From Allocoprobacillus halotolerans (GTDB lineage Bacteria; Bacillota_I; Bacilli_A; Erysipelotrichales; Coprobacillaceae), in contig NZ_CP101620.1 of NCBI RefSeq assembly GCF_024399475.1, positions 2,771,608 through 2,835,607 on the forward strand: DNA of 64,000 nucleotides, read 5' to 3'. The position numbers and the translations under genes are program-made. The notes under the pieces are model-generated. The model worked only from the letters and a program-made list of their open reading frames with translations. It was not told the DNA's origin and did not search any database. This document shows, piece after piece, positions 46,522 through 56,087 of this stretch; the stretch's first letter is position 1; every line of letters starts with the position of its first letter.

Positions 46522-48170
46522 TAACTCACCCTGCCTTGATCCATATGAATCACTCTTTTGACAATCTTCATCGTTGATTCACGATGCGAAACCAAAATAA
46601 TCGTTCTTTCTTTTTCATTTTGTAATGCCTTTAAGATAATTCCTTCATTTAAAACATCTAAATTACTTGTTGGTTCATCTAATAAAATACATTCTGCCTG
46701 ACTTAAAAATGCTCTGGCTAAAGCCATTCTTTGTTTTTCTCCACCAGATAATGAACTTCCTAATTCACTAATAGGTGTTTGATAGCCTTCTGGTAATGTC
46801 ATAATCCAGTCATGTAAACTAGCTTTTTTGCAAGCTTCTTGGATTTCTTGTAATGATGCATCTAATTTAGCAATCCTAATATTGTTTTCGATGGTATCAT
46901 GGAATAAAACCGTTTCTTGCGTCACATAGGCAAACATATGGCGCATGGATGATGTGTTAATTTTTGATAATTCACGTTCATTGATTTGAATGACACCACA
47001 ATGAGGATCATAGAAACGCATAAGTAATTTTAATAAGGTTGATTTGCCACTCCCACTTTTTCCAATAATTCCTGTTATCTCTCCTTTATAAAAATCAAGA
47101 GAAAGATTTTGTAAAATTGGATCATCATCTTCATAAGCAAATGAAACATCTTGAAGTTGAATATTTCCAAAATCAATTTCTGGTTGTTGAGTCACTTCGG
47201 GAATCAATTCTTTTTCTTCAAGAATCGCCATGACACGACGTCCACTGCTTAAAGTCGATAAAAGGTTATTGGCAAGGTTGGATAAAGCCATCACTGGACC
47301 AAAGCTTGAAAGCATCAACACAACAGCTGCAATGACTCTATAAACACTGACTTCATTTTGTAAATAAAGCATATACATAACAACAAACATGATAACTGAT
47401 GAAATAGAAATCAATAATTGTGAAGAAACCAATTGTAAAGATTCAATCTTCTTCATTTGTCCTTGTAAATCCTCAATTTCATCACTTTTATGCATCATCT
47501 GTTGTAAACGTGATGATCCAGCATTATATTGAAGTAAAGTAGATAAACCACGATAACTTTCTAATAAGAAACTACTCATATTGCCAATTTCATCACGATT
47601 TTTCTGTCCAATTTCATGTCCTTGATGATGTACATAAAAAGGAATCACGATCGCCATTACTAGATAGGCAATCATCGCTATAATCATGGCATAGATATGA
47701 AGATGCGCAAAGAATTTGAGTAATATCAAAGATGTCAACAAAGCAATCATCACTGGTGAAATGGTATGGGCATAGAAAACTTCTAATAACTCAATATCAT
47801 TAGTAATAATAGAAATCAGATTTCCTTTGTCTTTACCATCTAATTTAGCTGGCGCTAAACGTCTTAAGGCTGTATAAACATGATCACGAATAATGGCTAA
47901 TAATTTAAACGCAATATAGTGATTAGTCGCCTGTTCACCATAATGTAAGACACCTCTTAAAATTGCTAATATCAGTAAAATAACCAAAAGCGAAGACAAT
48001 GGAAAATGAGAATGCATGCCCGTAACTTGTAAAACAGCCATCACGGAAATAACCGGAATCCCAATCGCACAAAGAAAACCTAAAACACCAAGTATCACCG
48101 CTCCTATCATTGGAAGTGTTAATGGTTTAACAAGTTTTAACATTTTGATAATTAATTGTACATTACTCAT
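46521..48170 (-). CDS. CydC-like ABC exporter subunit (permease-ATPase fusion)
   Basis: The 549-aa half-transporter has an N-terminal six-helix domain (about 15-310; LVKPLTLPMIGAVILGVLGF at the first helix) and a C-terminal ATPase. Walker A is GKSGSGKSTL, the signature is LGSSLSGGEKQRMALARAFL, and Walker B is ILLDEPTSNLD. Its partner is the adjacent gene at 48163-49883, and the pair resembles CydCD-type heterodimers that export cysteine or glutathione. The start overlaps the partner stop by eight nt. Confidence 0.9.
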   Translation of the reverse strand: MSNVQLIIKMLKLVKPLTLPMIGAVILGVLGFLCAIGIPVISVMAVLQVTGMHSHFPLSSLLVILLILAILRGVLHYGEQATNHYIAFKLLAIIRDHVYTALRRLAPAKLDGKDKGNLISIITNDIELLEVFYAHTISPVMIALLTSLILLKFFAHLHIYAMIIAMIAYLVMAIVIPFYVHHQGHEIGQKNRDEIGNMSSFLLESYRGLSTLLQYNAGSSRLQQMMHKSDEIEDLQGQMKKIESLQLVSSQLLISISSVIMFVVMYMLYLQNEVSVYRVIAAVVLMLSSFGPVMALSNLANNLLSTLSSGRRVMAILEEKELIPEVTQQPEIDFGNIQLQDVSFAYEDDDPILQNLSLDFYKGEITGIIGKSGSGKSTLLKLLMRFYDPHCGVIQINERELSKINTSSMRHMFAYVTQETVLFHDTIENNIRIAKLDASLQEIQEACKKASLHDWIMTLPEGYQTPISELGSSLSGGEKQRMALARAFLSQAECILLDEPTSNLDVLNEGIILKALQNEKERTIILVSHRESTMKIVKRVIHMDQGRVS

Positions 48171-49883
48171 AACTATAAACCTCCAATTCCTGCTGTGTCT
48201 GATACATTGTGTGATATAAACCTTTTTGTTGCATTAAAGCAAAATGTGTTCCTTGTTCAACCAAACATCCTTTTTGAATCACATAAATATTGTCACAATC
48301 CACAACGCTTTTTAAACGATGCGTAATAAAAATAACAGTTTTTATTTTAGATAATTCCTGAATCATCGCTAAAATATGATTTTCACTTTCCACATCAATA
48401 TTACTTGTTGCTTCATCAAAAATATAAATATCACAATCTTTCAATAACGCTCTTGCAAGATTTAAACGTTGTTTTTGTCCGCCTGATAAATTACTTCCAC
48501 TTTCTAATAAGAACGTATTTAAACCATCTTGTTCACGGAAGAATCCAGCTAAACGGACTTTTTCTAAAACATTCCATAATTGTTCATCACTATATTGTGA
48601 AAAAATATCTAAATTATCTCTTAATGTTCCTTTCCATATCATTGGATCATGTGTGACATACATCACATGATTCATAAAATCATGATCATTGATTTCATGA
48701 CGCTGATGTTTACCGATATATAAATTGCCTTTTTGATAACGATGATAACCCATAATTAATTTGGCAATTGTACTTTTCCCTGAACCACTTTCACCAACAA
48801 TACCAATAAATTGTTGAGGTTGAATCTGTAAAGAAATATCTTTAAGAATTGATCGACTTTCATCATATTGAAAATCAACATGTTCTAAAGTGATAGGACA
48901 TGGTAAAGAAAGTGTTTCAGTGCCTTGTTGTTGGGTTGGTAAATCTAAAATTTTAAAAATCTTATCACTAGCAGCGATTCCATTCATCGCAATATGAAAA
49001 AATGACCCTAACTGTCTAAGCAGTATAAAAAATTCAAAAGATACCAGTAAAATAAACAAAGCACCAAATAATGATAAAGTCTGATCTTGAAAATGCATAA
49101 TGGCAAAGAAACTGCCAAGTCCTGCTCCACCATATGCCACAATATCCATCACACTGATACTATTAAGTTGCATAATCAAAACACGCATTGTCACACGTCT
49201 GAAGTTTTCAGCTTCTTGATTCATTTGTTGTTGTTTAAAAGCATCACTTTGATAAATTTTGAGGGTTGTTAAACCTTGAAGGTTTTCTAAAAACTATCTC
49301 CTAATGTTGTATAACTGTTCCAATATTTGGCTAGTAATTTTTTTGCAAATTTTTGTACCAAAACAATAGATAGAGGAATCAATGGTACACAGATAAATAA
49401 AACCAAAGCACTTTTCCAATATAAAAAAGCAGTCAAAACAAATAATGTGAGAGGAGCTAAAACACTATAAAAAAGCTGTGGTAAATATAATGAAAAATAG
49501 GTTTCTAACTGATTAATTCCTTCAACGGATAATTGGACAAGCTCACTTGTTTTGACATCATCTTGATAATGATTTCCTAAACTCAAAACTTTTTCAAAAA
49601 CACGTTGACGTAGCGTCTTTTTAACAAGACTTGCTCCTTTATAAGAATAATAAGTTGATTTCTTTAAAACATATGCTCTGACAATAAATAATACAATCAT
49701 CAAAGCGATGATTATCATCATATGATTGATTGTCAGTTGTTCATGAAATAATTGTCCAAATAATAAACATAATAAAACGGTAAACGCAATATTCATTAAT
49801 AAGGCTATCCATTGACAGAGAACCTGTTTATATATATAAGGTTTTGCGTTTGGCATTTCTTTTAATAATCTTTTGTCAAACAT
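48163..49883 (-). CDS. CydD-like ABC exporter subunit (one frameshift)
   Basis: About 573 aa: MFDKRLLKEMPNAKPYIYK, then a six-helix domain and an ATPase with Walker A GESGSGKSTI, signature SGSNLSGGQKQRLNLARALL and Walker B IFDEATSNIDVE. The frame breaks near 49293 where GAGATAGTTTTTAG seems one T short; restoring it gives GDSFLENLQGLTTLKIYQSD. It is the first gene of the operon, directly behind an operator-like palindrome and a good promoter. It pairs with the CydC-like gene. Confidence 0.88.
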
Positions 49884-49900
49884 TCTTTTTCTCCTTTATT

Positions 49901-49916
49901 GTTAGTTATAACTAAC
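49901..49916. promoter_or_regulatory. Perfect 16-bp palindromic operator in the CydD-like 5' UTR
   Basis: GTTAGTTATAACTAAC is a perfect palindrome located about 13 nt downstream of the -10 box and 17 nt before the start codon. Position and form suit repression by a MarR- or TetR-type dimer. No regulator gene lies beside it. Confidence 0.7.
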
Positions 49917-49928
49917 CAAGCTAGAGAT

Positions 49929-49957
49929 ATGTTAGCATAGAGTAACTGTTAAGTCAA
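49929..49957 (-). promoter_or_regulatory. Promoter of the CydDC-like operon
   Basis: On the minus strand TTGACT (49957-49952), a 17-nt spacer and TAACAT (49934-49929). The palindromic operator follows. Confidence 0.65.
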
Positions 49958-49969
49958 ATAAAATTTCAA

Positions 49970-49992
49970 CAAAAAACACCTTTGTAGATGTT
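49970..49992 (-). terminator. Terminator of the LytTR/ABC-2 operon
   Basis: On the minus strand AACATC-TACAAA-GGTGTT (one G-U) followed by a T run, a few nt after the permease stop at 49998. Confidence 0.65.
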
Positions 49993-49997
49993 TCGTT

Positions 49998-50848
49998 TTA
50001 ATCTTTTCTTTTCACAAAATAGAAAGTCATTCCTAGAAAAAGAAATGTGAAAATAATCATATATAAAATATTAGAAAAAGAGGATAAAGTCACATGACCA
50101 AAAGAATAAAATACACCAAATGTTTCTTGAAAGTTTGTTACAAAAACATCAGATACATTTTGAAAACATGTTGACATAGATGTTTCCATCATGATTTGTC
50201 TTAATAACGCTGCTCCATGTGATGTTGGAAACAACTTGATTAACCATTGTAAAGCCTCTGGCAATGAACCAATGGGCACATAGATTCCTGTCATAAAACC
50301 AATTAATGTACCAATCAATGTTGTGGCTGTGGAAAAAGCATGATGACTTTTAAAAAAGAAGTGAAATAAAACATCATACTTCCATTCATAATAACAACCA
50401 GAAATAAAATCATGATGATTTTAAAAGTTGTTATCCATCCAAACCAATTGCCACCTGTATATAAAATATAGATTTGAGCAAAGAGTAAAGTTATTAAAGA
50501 TAAAACATATCCAACAATTAATCCGGCAATATAATAACTAAAAATCAATACTTTTTTATGAATTGGTGAACAATCAAAATCTTTTTCTATCATTTTTGCA
50601 CGATCTTCCACCATCATACTAAAAGTTGCAATCGTTGTTGATACAGAAGAAGTTGCTAAAATTCCTGCCATGACCCACTGATTCATTAATTGAGATGCCC
50701 CTTGAATTTGTGAAAGTGATGATGTATAGGTATCTGATAAAAATACAATATACAACACAATCATAATAAATGATGAAAGTAGAGAAAAGAATACCGCCAC
50801 TTTATCTCTAAAATAAAGTTTTAAAACTCTTAAAGTTAATATTCTCAT
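49998..50848 (-). CDS. ABC-2 type permease (one frameshift)
   Basis: About 283 aa with six hydrophobic segments, from LTLRVLKLYFRDKVAVFFSLL to IIFTFLFLGMTFYFVKRKD. The frame breaks near 50343, where TTTTTTAAAAGTCATC seems to lack one A; restoring it gives SFLKSHHAFSTATTLIGTLIGFMTG. It matches ABC-2 permeases of drug or lipid exporters, including the PIGSLPEALQWLIKLFPTSHGAALLR block. Its ATPase partner is encoded just upstream with a four-nt overlap. Confidence 0.88.
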
Positions 50849-51752
50849 ATTTTTAATTCCTTTCCCGTGACTTTTAAGAAAACATCCTCTATATTTCCTT
50901 TAATCACTTCAAAATCAATAATATCTTTTTGAAATTGTTTTAAAATATCATAAGCCTCTGTCGTATGATTCAAATAAATAACAATATAATCTTCATGAAT
51001 TTCGATAGGATAAGGCAATAACTTTATTTGTTTTGGAAATGCTTGATTTTGATAATAGAGGATAAGACGCTCTTTAGCATAACACTGTCTAAGTTGCAAA
51101 GGTGAACCTTGGGCAACAATCTTGCCTTCATCCATAATCACAATATAATTGGCATGATTGGCTTCTTCCATATAATGCGTTGTTAAAAAGATAGTCATAT
51201 GATTTTTCCTATGTAATGCCATTATCGTTTTCCAGACATGTTGCCTTGTTTGTGGATCTAATCCCGTTGTTGGCTCATCTAAAAACAAGATTTGAGGTTG
51301 ATGGATGATAGCTCTAGCAATATCACAACATCTTTTCTGTCCGCCGGATAATGTTCCATATAAGCGATTGGCATAATGTTCGATTTCCATCTCTTTCATC
51401 ACTTTTTGAACAGCATTTTTTATATCTTGATAGGAAGAATAGTATAATGCTGCTCGTGTCATGAGATTTTCTTCTACGGTCAACAAATCATCTAATAAAT
51501 GATTTTGAAAAACAATACCGATGGATTCTTTGATTTTTAGATTCTCTTTATTCAATTGATAATTATTGATAAAAACATAACCAGAATCGGCTTTTAATAA
51601 TGTACATAAAATATTGATTGTTGTACTTTTGCCTGCCCCATTGCTTCCTAAAAAGCAAAGAACTCTCCTTCATTGACATGAAAACTGACATCTTGCACGG
51701 CATGTATATGATCAAAAGTTTTCTCTAAGTGTTGAACATCAATGATTTTCAT
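50845..51752 (-). CDS. ABC-2 transporter ATPase (one frameshift)
   Basis: About 302 aa from the ATG at 51752 (MKIIDVQHLEKTFDHIHAVQDVSF). GAGTTCTTTGCTTTTTAGG near 51653 seems one T short; restoring it reads FFAFLGSNGAGKSTTINI, the Walker A. The rest has the signature LSGGQKRCCDIARAII and Walker B ILFLDEPTTGLDPQ. It energises the ABC-2 permease encoded next. It overlaps DUF3021 by 14 nt, so the operon reads LytTR, DUF3021, ATPase, permease. Confidence 0.9.
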
Positions 51753-52160
51753 GATTCCATTCCTCAATCTTCTGATTAATTTTTTGAGCAAGATATTGAT
51801 CATGATAATAAATCACAATATATGTGACGACAAATACCATCATACATATCAATGCTACTTCTATAATATATATCCACTTCCATTCAAACCAATGAAAAAC
51901 ACCACCACCGATTCCATAAACAACCATAAAAATTTCTCCTAAAATCATAAGACACTCTAACCAAAAAACGGAAATTCAAAATAAGTCGTTATCGTAATCA
52001 ATAATGAAATCAAAGTTGTAACAATGAAAAAAGAAAAATAAACTTGATGACTCCCTATCATCACAGCTGATGGAAAAAATGATAATAAAAACATAATGCC
52101 AGATAAAACTGTATATGAGATACAATCACATAAAAGAAATGATATCAGTTTTTGTTTCAT
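51739..52160 (-). CDS. DUF3021 membrane protein (one frameshift)
   Basis: About 140 aa starting at MKQKLISFLLCD (ATG at 52160, AGGAGG upstream). It has four transmembrane segments: SYTVLSGIMFLLSFF, FFIVTTLISLLITITTYF, FMVVYGIGGGVFHWF and IYIIEVALICMMVFVVTYIVIYY. CCGTTTTTTGGTTAG near 51964 seems one T short; restoring it gives EFPFFWLECLMILGE. DUF3021 proteins lie next to LytTR regulators and are thought to be their membrane partners. Confidence 0.8.
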
Positions 52161-52170
52161 AATGTTCCTC

Positions 52171-52608
52171 CTATAATCCAAATTTCTTTTTAAAGGCAGA
52201 TAAGTAATGTCGATTAATAATTAAATGCTCTTGATTCACTAAAGTGATTTCCATTCTTCCACCTAATAACGATTTTACAGATTTTAAATAATGAATATTG
52301 ACAATGGTGTTCTTACTGATTCTTACAAAAGATGTCTTTTTAAGTTGATTCTCCCATTCATATAATTTATTTTTCGAATAATAGAATTGATCTTTCGTAT
52401 AAAGAAATGTCTTATCATCTACTGATTCTATATAATAAATATCTTTTAAATAAATACAATATGTTTGAGATTCATCATAACCTAATGTTGTTTGAGAAAA
52501 TGATTGTAAGTAATGCAAGAGTTCTTTTGTTTCATAATCTAAAGGTTTATTGTGATAAATATGAACTTCTGTTTCTTGAAGTTCTTGATGATGACATATT
52601 ATTTGCAT
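52171..52608 (-). CDS. LytTR-domain DNA-binding transcriptional regulator
   Basis: The start is the ATG at 52608, with AAGGAGG eight nt upstream. The 145-aa protein has a short N-terminal region and a C-terminal LytTR DNA-binding domain (about 50-145): LKDIYYIESVDDKTFLYT, FVRISKNTIVNIHYLKSV and LINRHYLSAFKKKFGL. There is no receiver domain. LytTR-DUF3021 pairs commonly control the ABC exporter genes that follow, as here. Confidence 0.92.
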   Translation of the reverse strand: MQIICHHQELQETEVHIYHNKPLDYETKELLHYLQSFSQTTLGYDESQTYCIYLKDIYYIESVDDKTFLYTKDQFYYSKNKLYEWENQLKKTSFVRISKNTIVNIHYLKSVKSLLGGRMEITLVNQEHLIINRHYLSAFKKKFGL

Positions 52609-52709
52609 ACCATCCCTCCTTGTTTTCATTATCCTTTATCCGATAGGTATTATCAAGTGAATATCGATAAGATACCATTTTCACCCTGTCACTTACTTTT
52701 CTTCAAAAT

Positions 52710-52741
52710 AAAAAAGCTACTTATTCACAAAATAAATAGCT
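52710..52741 (-). terminator. Terminator downstream of the PPP phosphatase gene
   Basis: On the minus strand AGCTATTTATT-TTGTG-AATAAGTAGCT (one mismatch) followed by TTTTTAT. Confidence 0.85.
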
Positions 52742-52747
52742 CAATAC

Positions 52748-53563
52748 TTAAAATTTATTGTTTACAATATCATAAGCAACCCATTGATTATCTTTTTTTA
52801 TTATGCCATGATATTGAAGTGTTTGTTGATCAATTTGCAAGACATTTAAAAAATGTGTTTGAATGACTGATGAATCAATATAAATAAAATCTCCAAAACG
52901 ACAAATACGATGAAAATCGGGTTGTTTCATGATTTGATGTGTTCCCACATGCCCTGCAATGACTGTTTTATAGAATTGTCCCATACATGGTGGAAATTGC
53001 ATCAAATAATGATTGACATCAGATACCTCCTTCCAAAGTTCAGGTTGTTCTTTGATGATTTCAATACCAGCATGGACAAAAATATGATGGGATGTTTCAT
53101 AATAATATGGTAATTGTTCTAACCATGCCACTAAGGTTTGATGTCTTTGACAAATAAGTTGACGACACTTTTCATACATATTTTGAATTAACAAGAATCG
53201 GTCTTGATACAATTGACAAGCTTGTTGATAAATAGCATCAAATTCTTCTTCACTCATAAAACTTTCTAAAGTTTCAAAATGAATATCTATTTGAATATTT
53301 AAATCACTTGTACGTTGTTGCAAAAAAGCTGACAGCCATTCTTCATGGTTTCCTCTTAAAGCAATGACTTGTTGAGGATAAGTTTGTTGGAGATGATAAA
53401 TATATTGTAAAGCTTGATAAGAATTGCCTTGATAGCCACCATCAACATAATCTCCAAGTAAAATTAGTTGATCGCCTTTTTTAAAACAAACATGGGTATC
53501 AACAATTTCTTGCAATAAATCATATCTGCCATGAATATCTGAAATTGCATAAAGACATGCCAT
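52748..53563 (-). CDS. PPP-family metallophosphatase (serine/threonine phosphatase-like)
   Basis: The 271-aa protein has the binuclear-metal phosphoesterase signature: DIHGRYDLLQEI (GD-x-H), LLGDYVDGG (GDxxDRG-like) and LRGNHEEWL (GNHE), then HAGI and AGHVGTHQIM. This family includes protein phosphatases and Ap4A hydrolases, so the natural substrate is uncertain. It is a cytoplasmic protein. It lies downstream of scpB behind a terminator. Confidence 0.88.
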   Translation of the reverse strand: MACLYAISDIHGRYDLLQEIVDTHVCFKKGDQLILLGDYVDGGYQGNSYQALQYIYHLQQTYPQQVIALRGNHEEWLSAFLQQRTSDLNIQIDIHFETLESFMSEEEFDAIYQQACQLYQDRFLLIQNMYEKCRQLICQRHQTLVAWLEQLPYYYETSHHIFVHAGIEIIKEQPELWKEVSDVNHYLMQFPPCMGQFYKTVIAGHVGTHQIMKQPDFHRICRFGDFIYIDSSVIQTHFLNVLQIDQQTLQYHGIIKKDNQWVAYDIVNNKF

Positions 53564-53581
53564 AAAATCTTCTCCTTAACA

Positions 53582-53600
53582 AAAAAGCACAAATGTGCTT
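53582..53600 (-). terminator. Terminator of scpAB
   Basis: On the minus strand AAGCACATTTGTGCTT followed by TTTT, at the scpB stop codon. Confidence 0.85.
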
Positions 53601-54168
53601 ATTCTTCTGTATATTTAGTATTAAAAATATCTTCCTGATCAAAATCTTCTTTCATTTCTTTTAATTCAGGCAATTCATCTAAAGATGTTAATGAAAAAGC
53701 ATCCATAAATTCATCAGTGACTCCATATAAAATAGGTTTTCCTGGTGTATCTTCTCGTCCAACTTCTTTAATTAGTGCTTTGGCAGCTAATTTTCTAATC
53801 ATTGCATCACAACCCACTCCTCGTATTTCTTCAATACGAACACGTGTAACCGGTTGATTATAAGCAATAATAGCTAAAGTTTCTAAAGCGGCATTGGATA
53901 ATGTATTTTCATTTTGTTCTATCATTCTTTGATAATATTCATGATGTTGAGATAAGGTTGCCAATTTATAAACACCACCAAAATTAACCAATTCAAAACC
54001 TTTAATGACACGATCATTTTCTATTTGAATCAGTTCATCAAGATATTGCGTAGCTTCTTTTTTACTTAATTTGAGAATCGAAGAAATCTGTTTGACAGTC
54101 AAGCCTTCATCACCTGATAAAAACAACATTCCTTCAATAACACTTAATATTTCATTTTTATCCATCAA
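53599..54168 (-). CDS. scpB: Segregation and condensation protein B
   Basis: The 189-aa protein has two winged-helix domains of ScpB: VIEGMLFLSGDEGLTVKQISSIL near the N-terminus and ETLAIIAYNQPVTRVRIEEIRGVGCDAMIRKL in the second. The C-terminus is acidic. It is part of the SMC-ScpAB condensin that compacts the chromosome and loads at parS. The start overlaps the scpA stop by four nt. Confidence 0.96.
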   Translation of the reverse strand: MMDKNEILSVIEGMLFLSGDEGLTVKQISSILKLSKKEATQYLDELIQIENDRVIKGFELVNFGGVYKLATLSQHHEYYQRMIEQNENTLSNAALETLAIIAYNQPVTRVRIEEIRGVGCDAMIRKLAAKALIKEVGREDTPGKPILYGVTDEFMDAFSLTSLDELPELKEMKEDFDQEDIFNTKYTEE

Positions 54169-54893
54169 ACTCTCTCCTTCAAATAAATATCTTCAAAATT
54201 CCCATCTTGTTCAATGATTAATTCATTTTTATTCACTAAGACAAGAATAGATAAAAAAGTAATAACGAAAAAGATTTTCGTTGGTTCTTCAAATAAATCT
54301 TCTAATTTAACTTTTTGGTTTTTATGTAAACGAAAATATTGTCTAATTTGATCACTACGTTCATCAATAGATATTTCCACACGAGCAATTTTAGATTCTA
54401 ATGGGGCATGTAATGCTTTTCTTTGAAACATTTTTTGCATCGCACGAATTAAATCATAGACTTCTAAATTATCTGGAATCATATCTGTTGTATCAATCAC
54501 ATATTCATCCATAAAAGCAGGTGCTTTGGTATGAATATACTGTCTTTGTTCATATTTTTCTTTAAATTCATCTAAAACATCTTTATATTTTTTATATTCA
54601 ATCAATCGTTGTATCAATTGTTCACGTGGATCAGGTTGATAATCATCTTCTAATTCCACTTTTTGAGCTGGTAAAAGCATTTTACTTTTCATTTCTATCA
54701 ATTGTGCTGCCATAACTAAATATTCTGACATGGTTTCTAATTGATAAGCATCCATTTGATTTATATAAGTTAAATATTGATCGGTAATAACTGAAACTTC
54801 TAATGTTTCTAAATCCATTTCTTTTTCTTTAATTAAATGCAATAATAAATCTAATGGGCCTTGAAAATCTTCAAGAACAACTTCATATGCCAT
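54165..54893 (-). CDS. scpA: Segregation and condensation protein A (kleisin)
   Basis: The start is the ATG at 54893 behind GAGGTGG; a GTG nine nt upstream overlaps that site. The 242-aa kleisin opens YEVVLEDFQGPLDLLLHLIKEKEMDLETL, its SMC-head-binding N-domain, with a helical middle and a winged C-terminal domain (RQYFRLHKNQKVKLEDLFEE...VTFLSILVLV). It bridges SMC heads and binds ScpB. It is co-transcribed with scpB. Confidence 0.96.
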   Translation of the reverse strand: MAYEVVLEDFQGPLDLLLHLIKEKEMDLETLEVSVITDQYLTYINQMDAYQLETMSEYLVMAAQLIEMKSKMLLPAQKVELEDDYQPDPREQLIQRLIEYKKYKDVLDEFKEKYEQRQYIHTKAPAFMDEYVIDTTDMIPDNLEVYDLIRAMQKMFQRKALHAPLESKIARVEISIDERSDQIRQYFRLHKNQKVKLEDLFEEPTKIFFVITFLSILVLVNKNELIIEQDGNFEDIYLKERV

Positions 54894-54991
54894 GCTTTCC
54901 ACCTCACTTAGCTTTTGTATTATAACACAATGTCAAGATGATGTACATTGAAGATTTTATTCAAAAAGTTATTTCATAGACACGATTTATA

Positions 54992-55035
54992 AAAAAGATG
55001 AAACCACTTATAGCAAAGTAAAGTTTCATCTTTTT
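54992..55035. terminator. Strong bidirectional terminator hairpin
   Basis: AAAAAGATGAAAC and GTTTCATCTTTTT form a 13-bp stem with an 18-nt loop. It separates the scp genes from the transposon remnants. Confidence 0.8.
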
Positions 55036-55164
55036 GTCATAGTATTTTACTGTTGATATTTCTCAATAATACATTGATGCTTCTTAGATTGTTTATCATA
55101 GTTGATAGATACAAGCAACAAGTTATTGAGATGTTGTTCTAATGCTTTTGGATATTGTCTGTCT

Positions 55165-55615
55165 TTAATTACCGAATATACCTACGAAACCGTCATTACC
55201 AATCTGGACAGGAATGAGTTTCCAGTGGAAGAAATCATAAAGATATACAATATGAGATGGGGCGAGGAAACCTCTTTTCGAGAACTCAAGTATGCCATTG
55301 GGCTCAATGCACTGCATGCCAAGAAAAGACAACTGATACAGCAGGAAATATATGCACGCATGCTTCTCTATAATTTCTGCCAGAGAATTGTGAGGGAAAT
55401 CAAAGTACCCAAGAAGGACAAAATCAAATATACATACCAGATTAATTTTACAAGAAGCGTTCATATCATCAGAGAGTTTTTAAGAAAAAAGTGGAAAGAA
55501 TCCACCTGTAGAGCATCTTATAGCTAAAGAGATTCTGCCAATCGCCTCGGTAGAAAATACAAGCGACAGGTCAAGCCAAAGACTGTCGTATACTTTAACT
55601 ATAGATATGACTAAC
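55165..55615 (+). pseudogene. IS4-family transposase remnant (C-terminal part)
   Basis: The frame encodes YETVITNLDRNEFPVEEIIKIYNMRWGEETSFRELKYAIGL, the C-terminal catalytic part (YREK-like) of IS4-family transposases. The N-terminal two thirds are absent. A frameshift near 55495 hides KNPPVEHLIAKEILPI and a second near 55550 hides RLGRKYKRQVKPKT. The fragment ends YFNYRYD at about 55615. It is not functional. Confidence 0.8.
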
Positions 55616-55840
55616 CATGTCCTATTATATATCATAAGCAAAGTAGTTTCAATACTACACTTTTTGACTTTCGGTTTAACAATAGAGAGAAGCAAATCGC
55701 TTAAAGGAAAGAGATATTACTGGTGCTATCAGATCAGTAAAGGGATACAGGAAATATTAAAATATGCACAAAAGGGAATCAAGGAGTTTCAAAATATAAG
55801 AGAGAAGCAGGAATACAGGCAGCTGCAACTGAAACTATAA
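55616..55840 (+). pseudogene. Possible remnant ORF between IS4 and IS256 elements
   Basis: Open frame with a plausibly protein-like end, KRYYWCYQISKGIQEILKYAQKGIKEFQN. It has no credible start of its own and lies between two transposable elements. I do not recognise it; it may be a transposon tail or chance. Confidence 0.25.
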
Positions 55841-56087
55841 AATGAACATATAGTAAATAATAAAAAAGGTCATGAAAATGACACTTTTTCAGCTACAATA
55901 AAAAGAGAACAAAAACAAAAAAGATGATATAGATAAGAAAACAAGGGTTATGACAATAAACAACAAGACATACCCTTCAAAAAAGAATACAAAAAACCGA
56001 AAGTCAAAAAAGGTAGTAAAAAGAAAGTTGTGTAAATAACGACAAAACGTCAATACTTAAATTATAAGAAAGACAGGAGAAAACGTT

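Noticed and set aside
48405-48656. 83-codon plus-strand open frame
   Set aside because: Antisense to the ATPase domain of the CydD-like gene; no independent signals.
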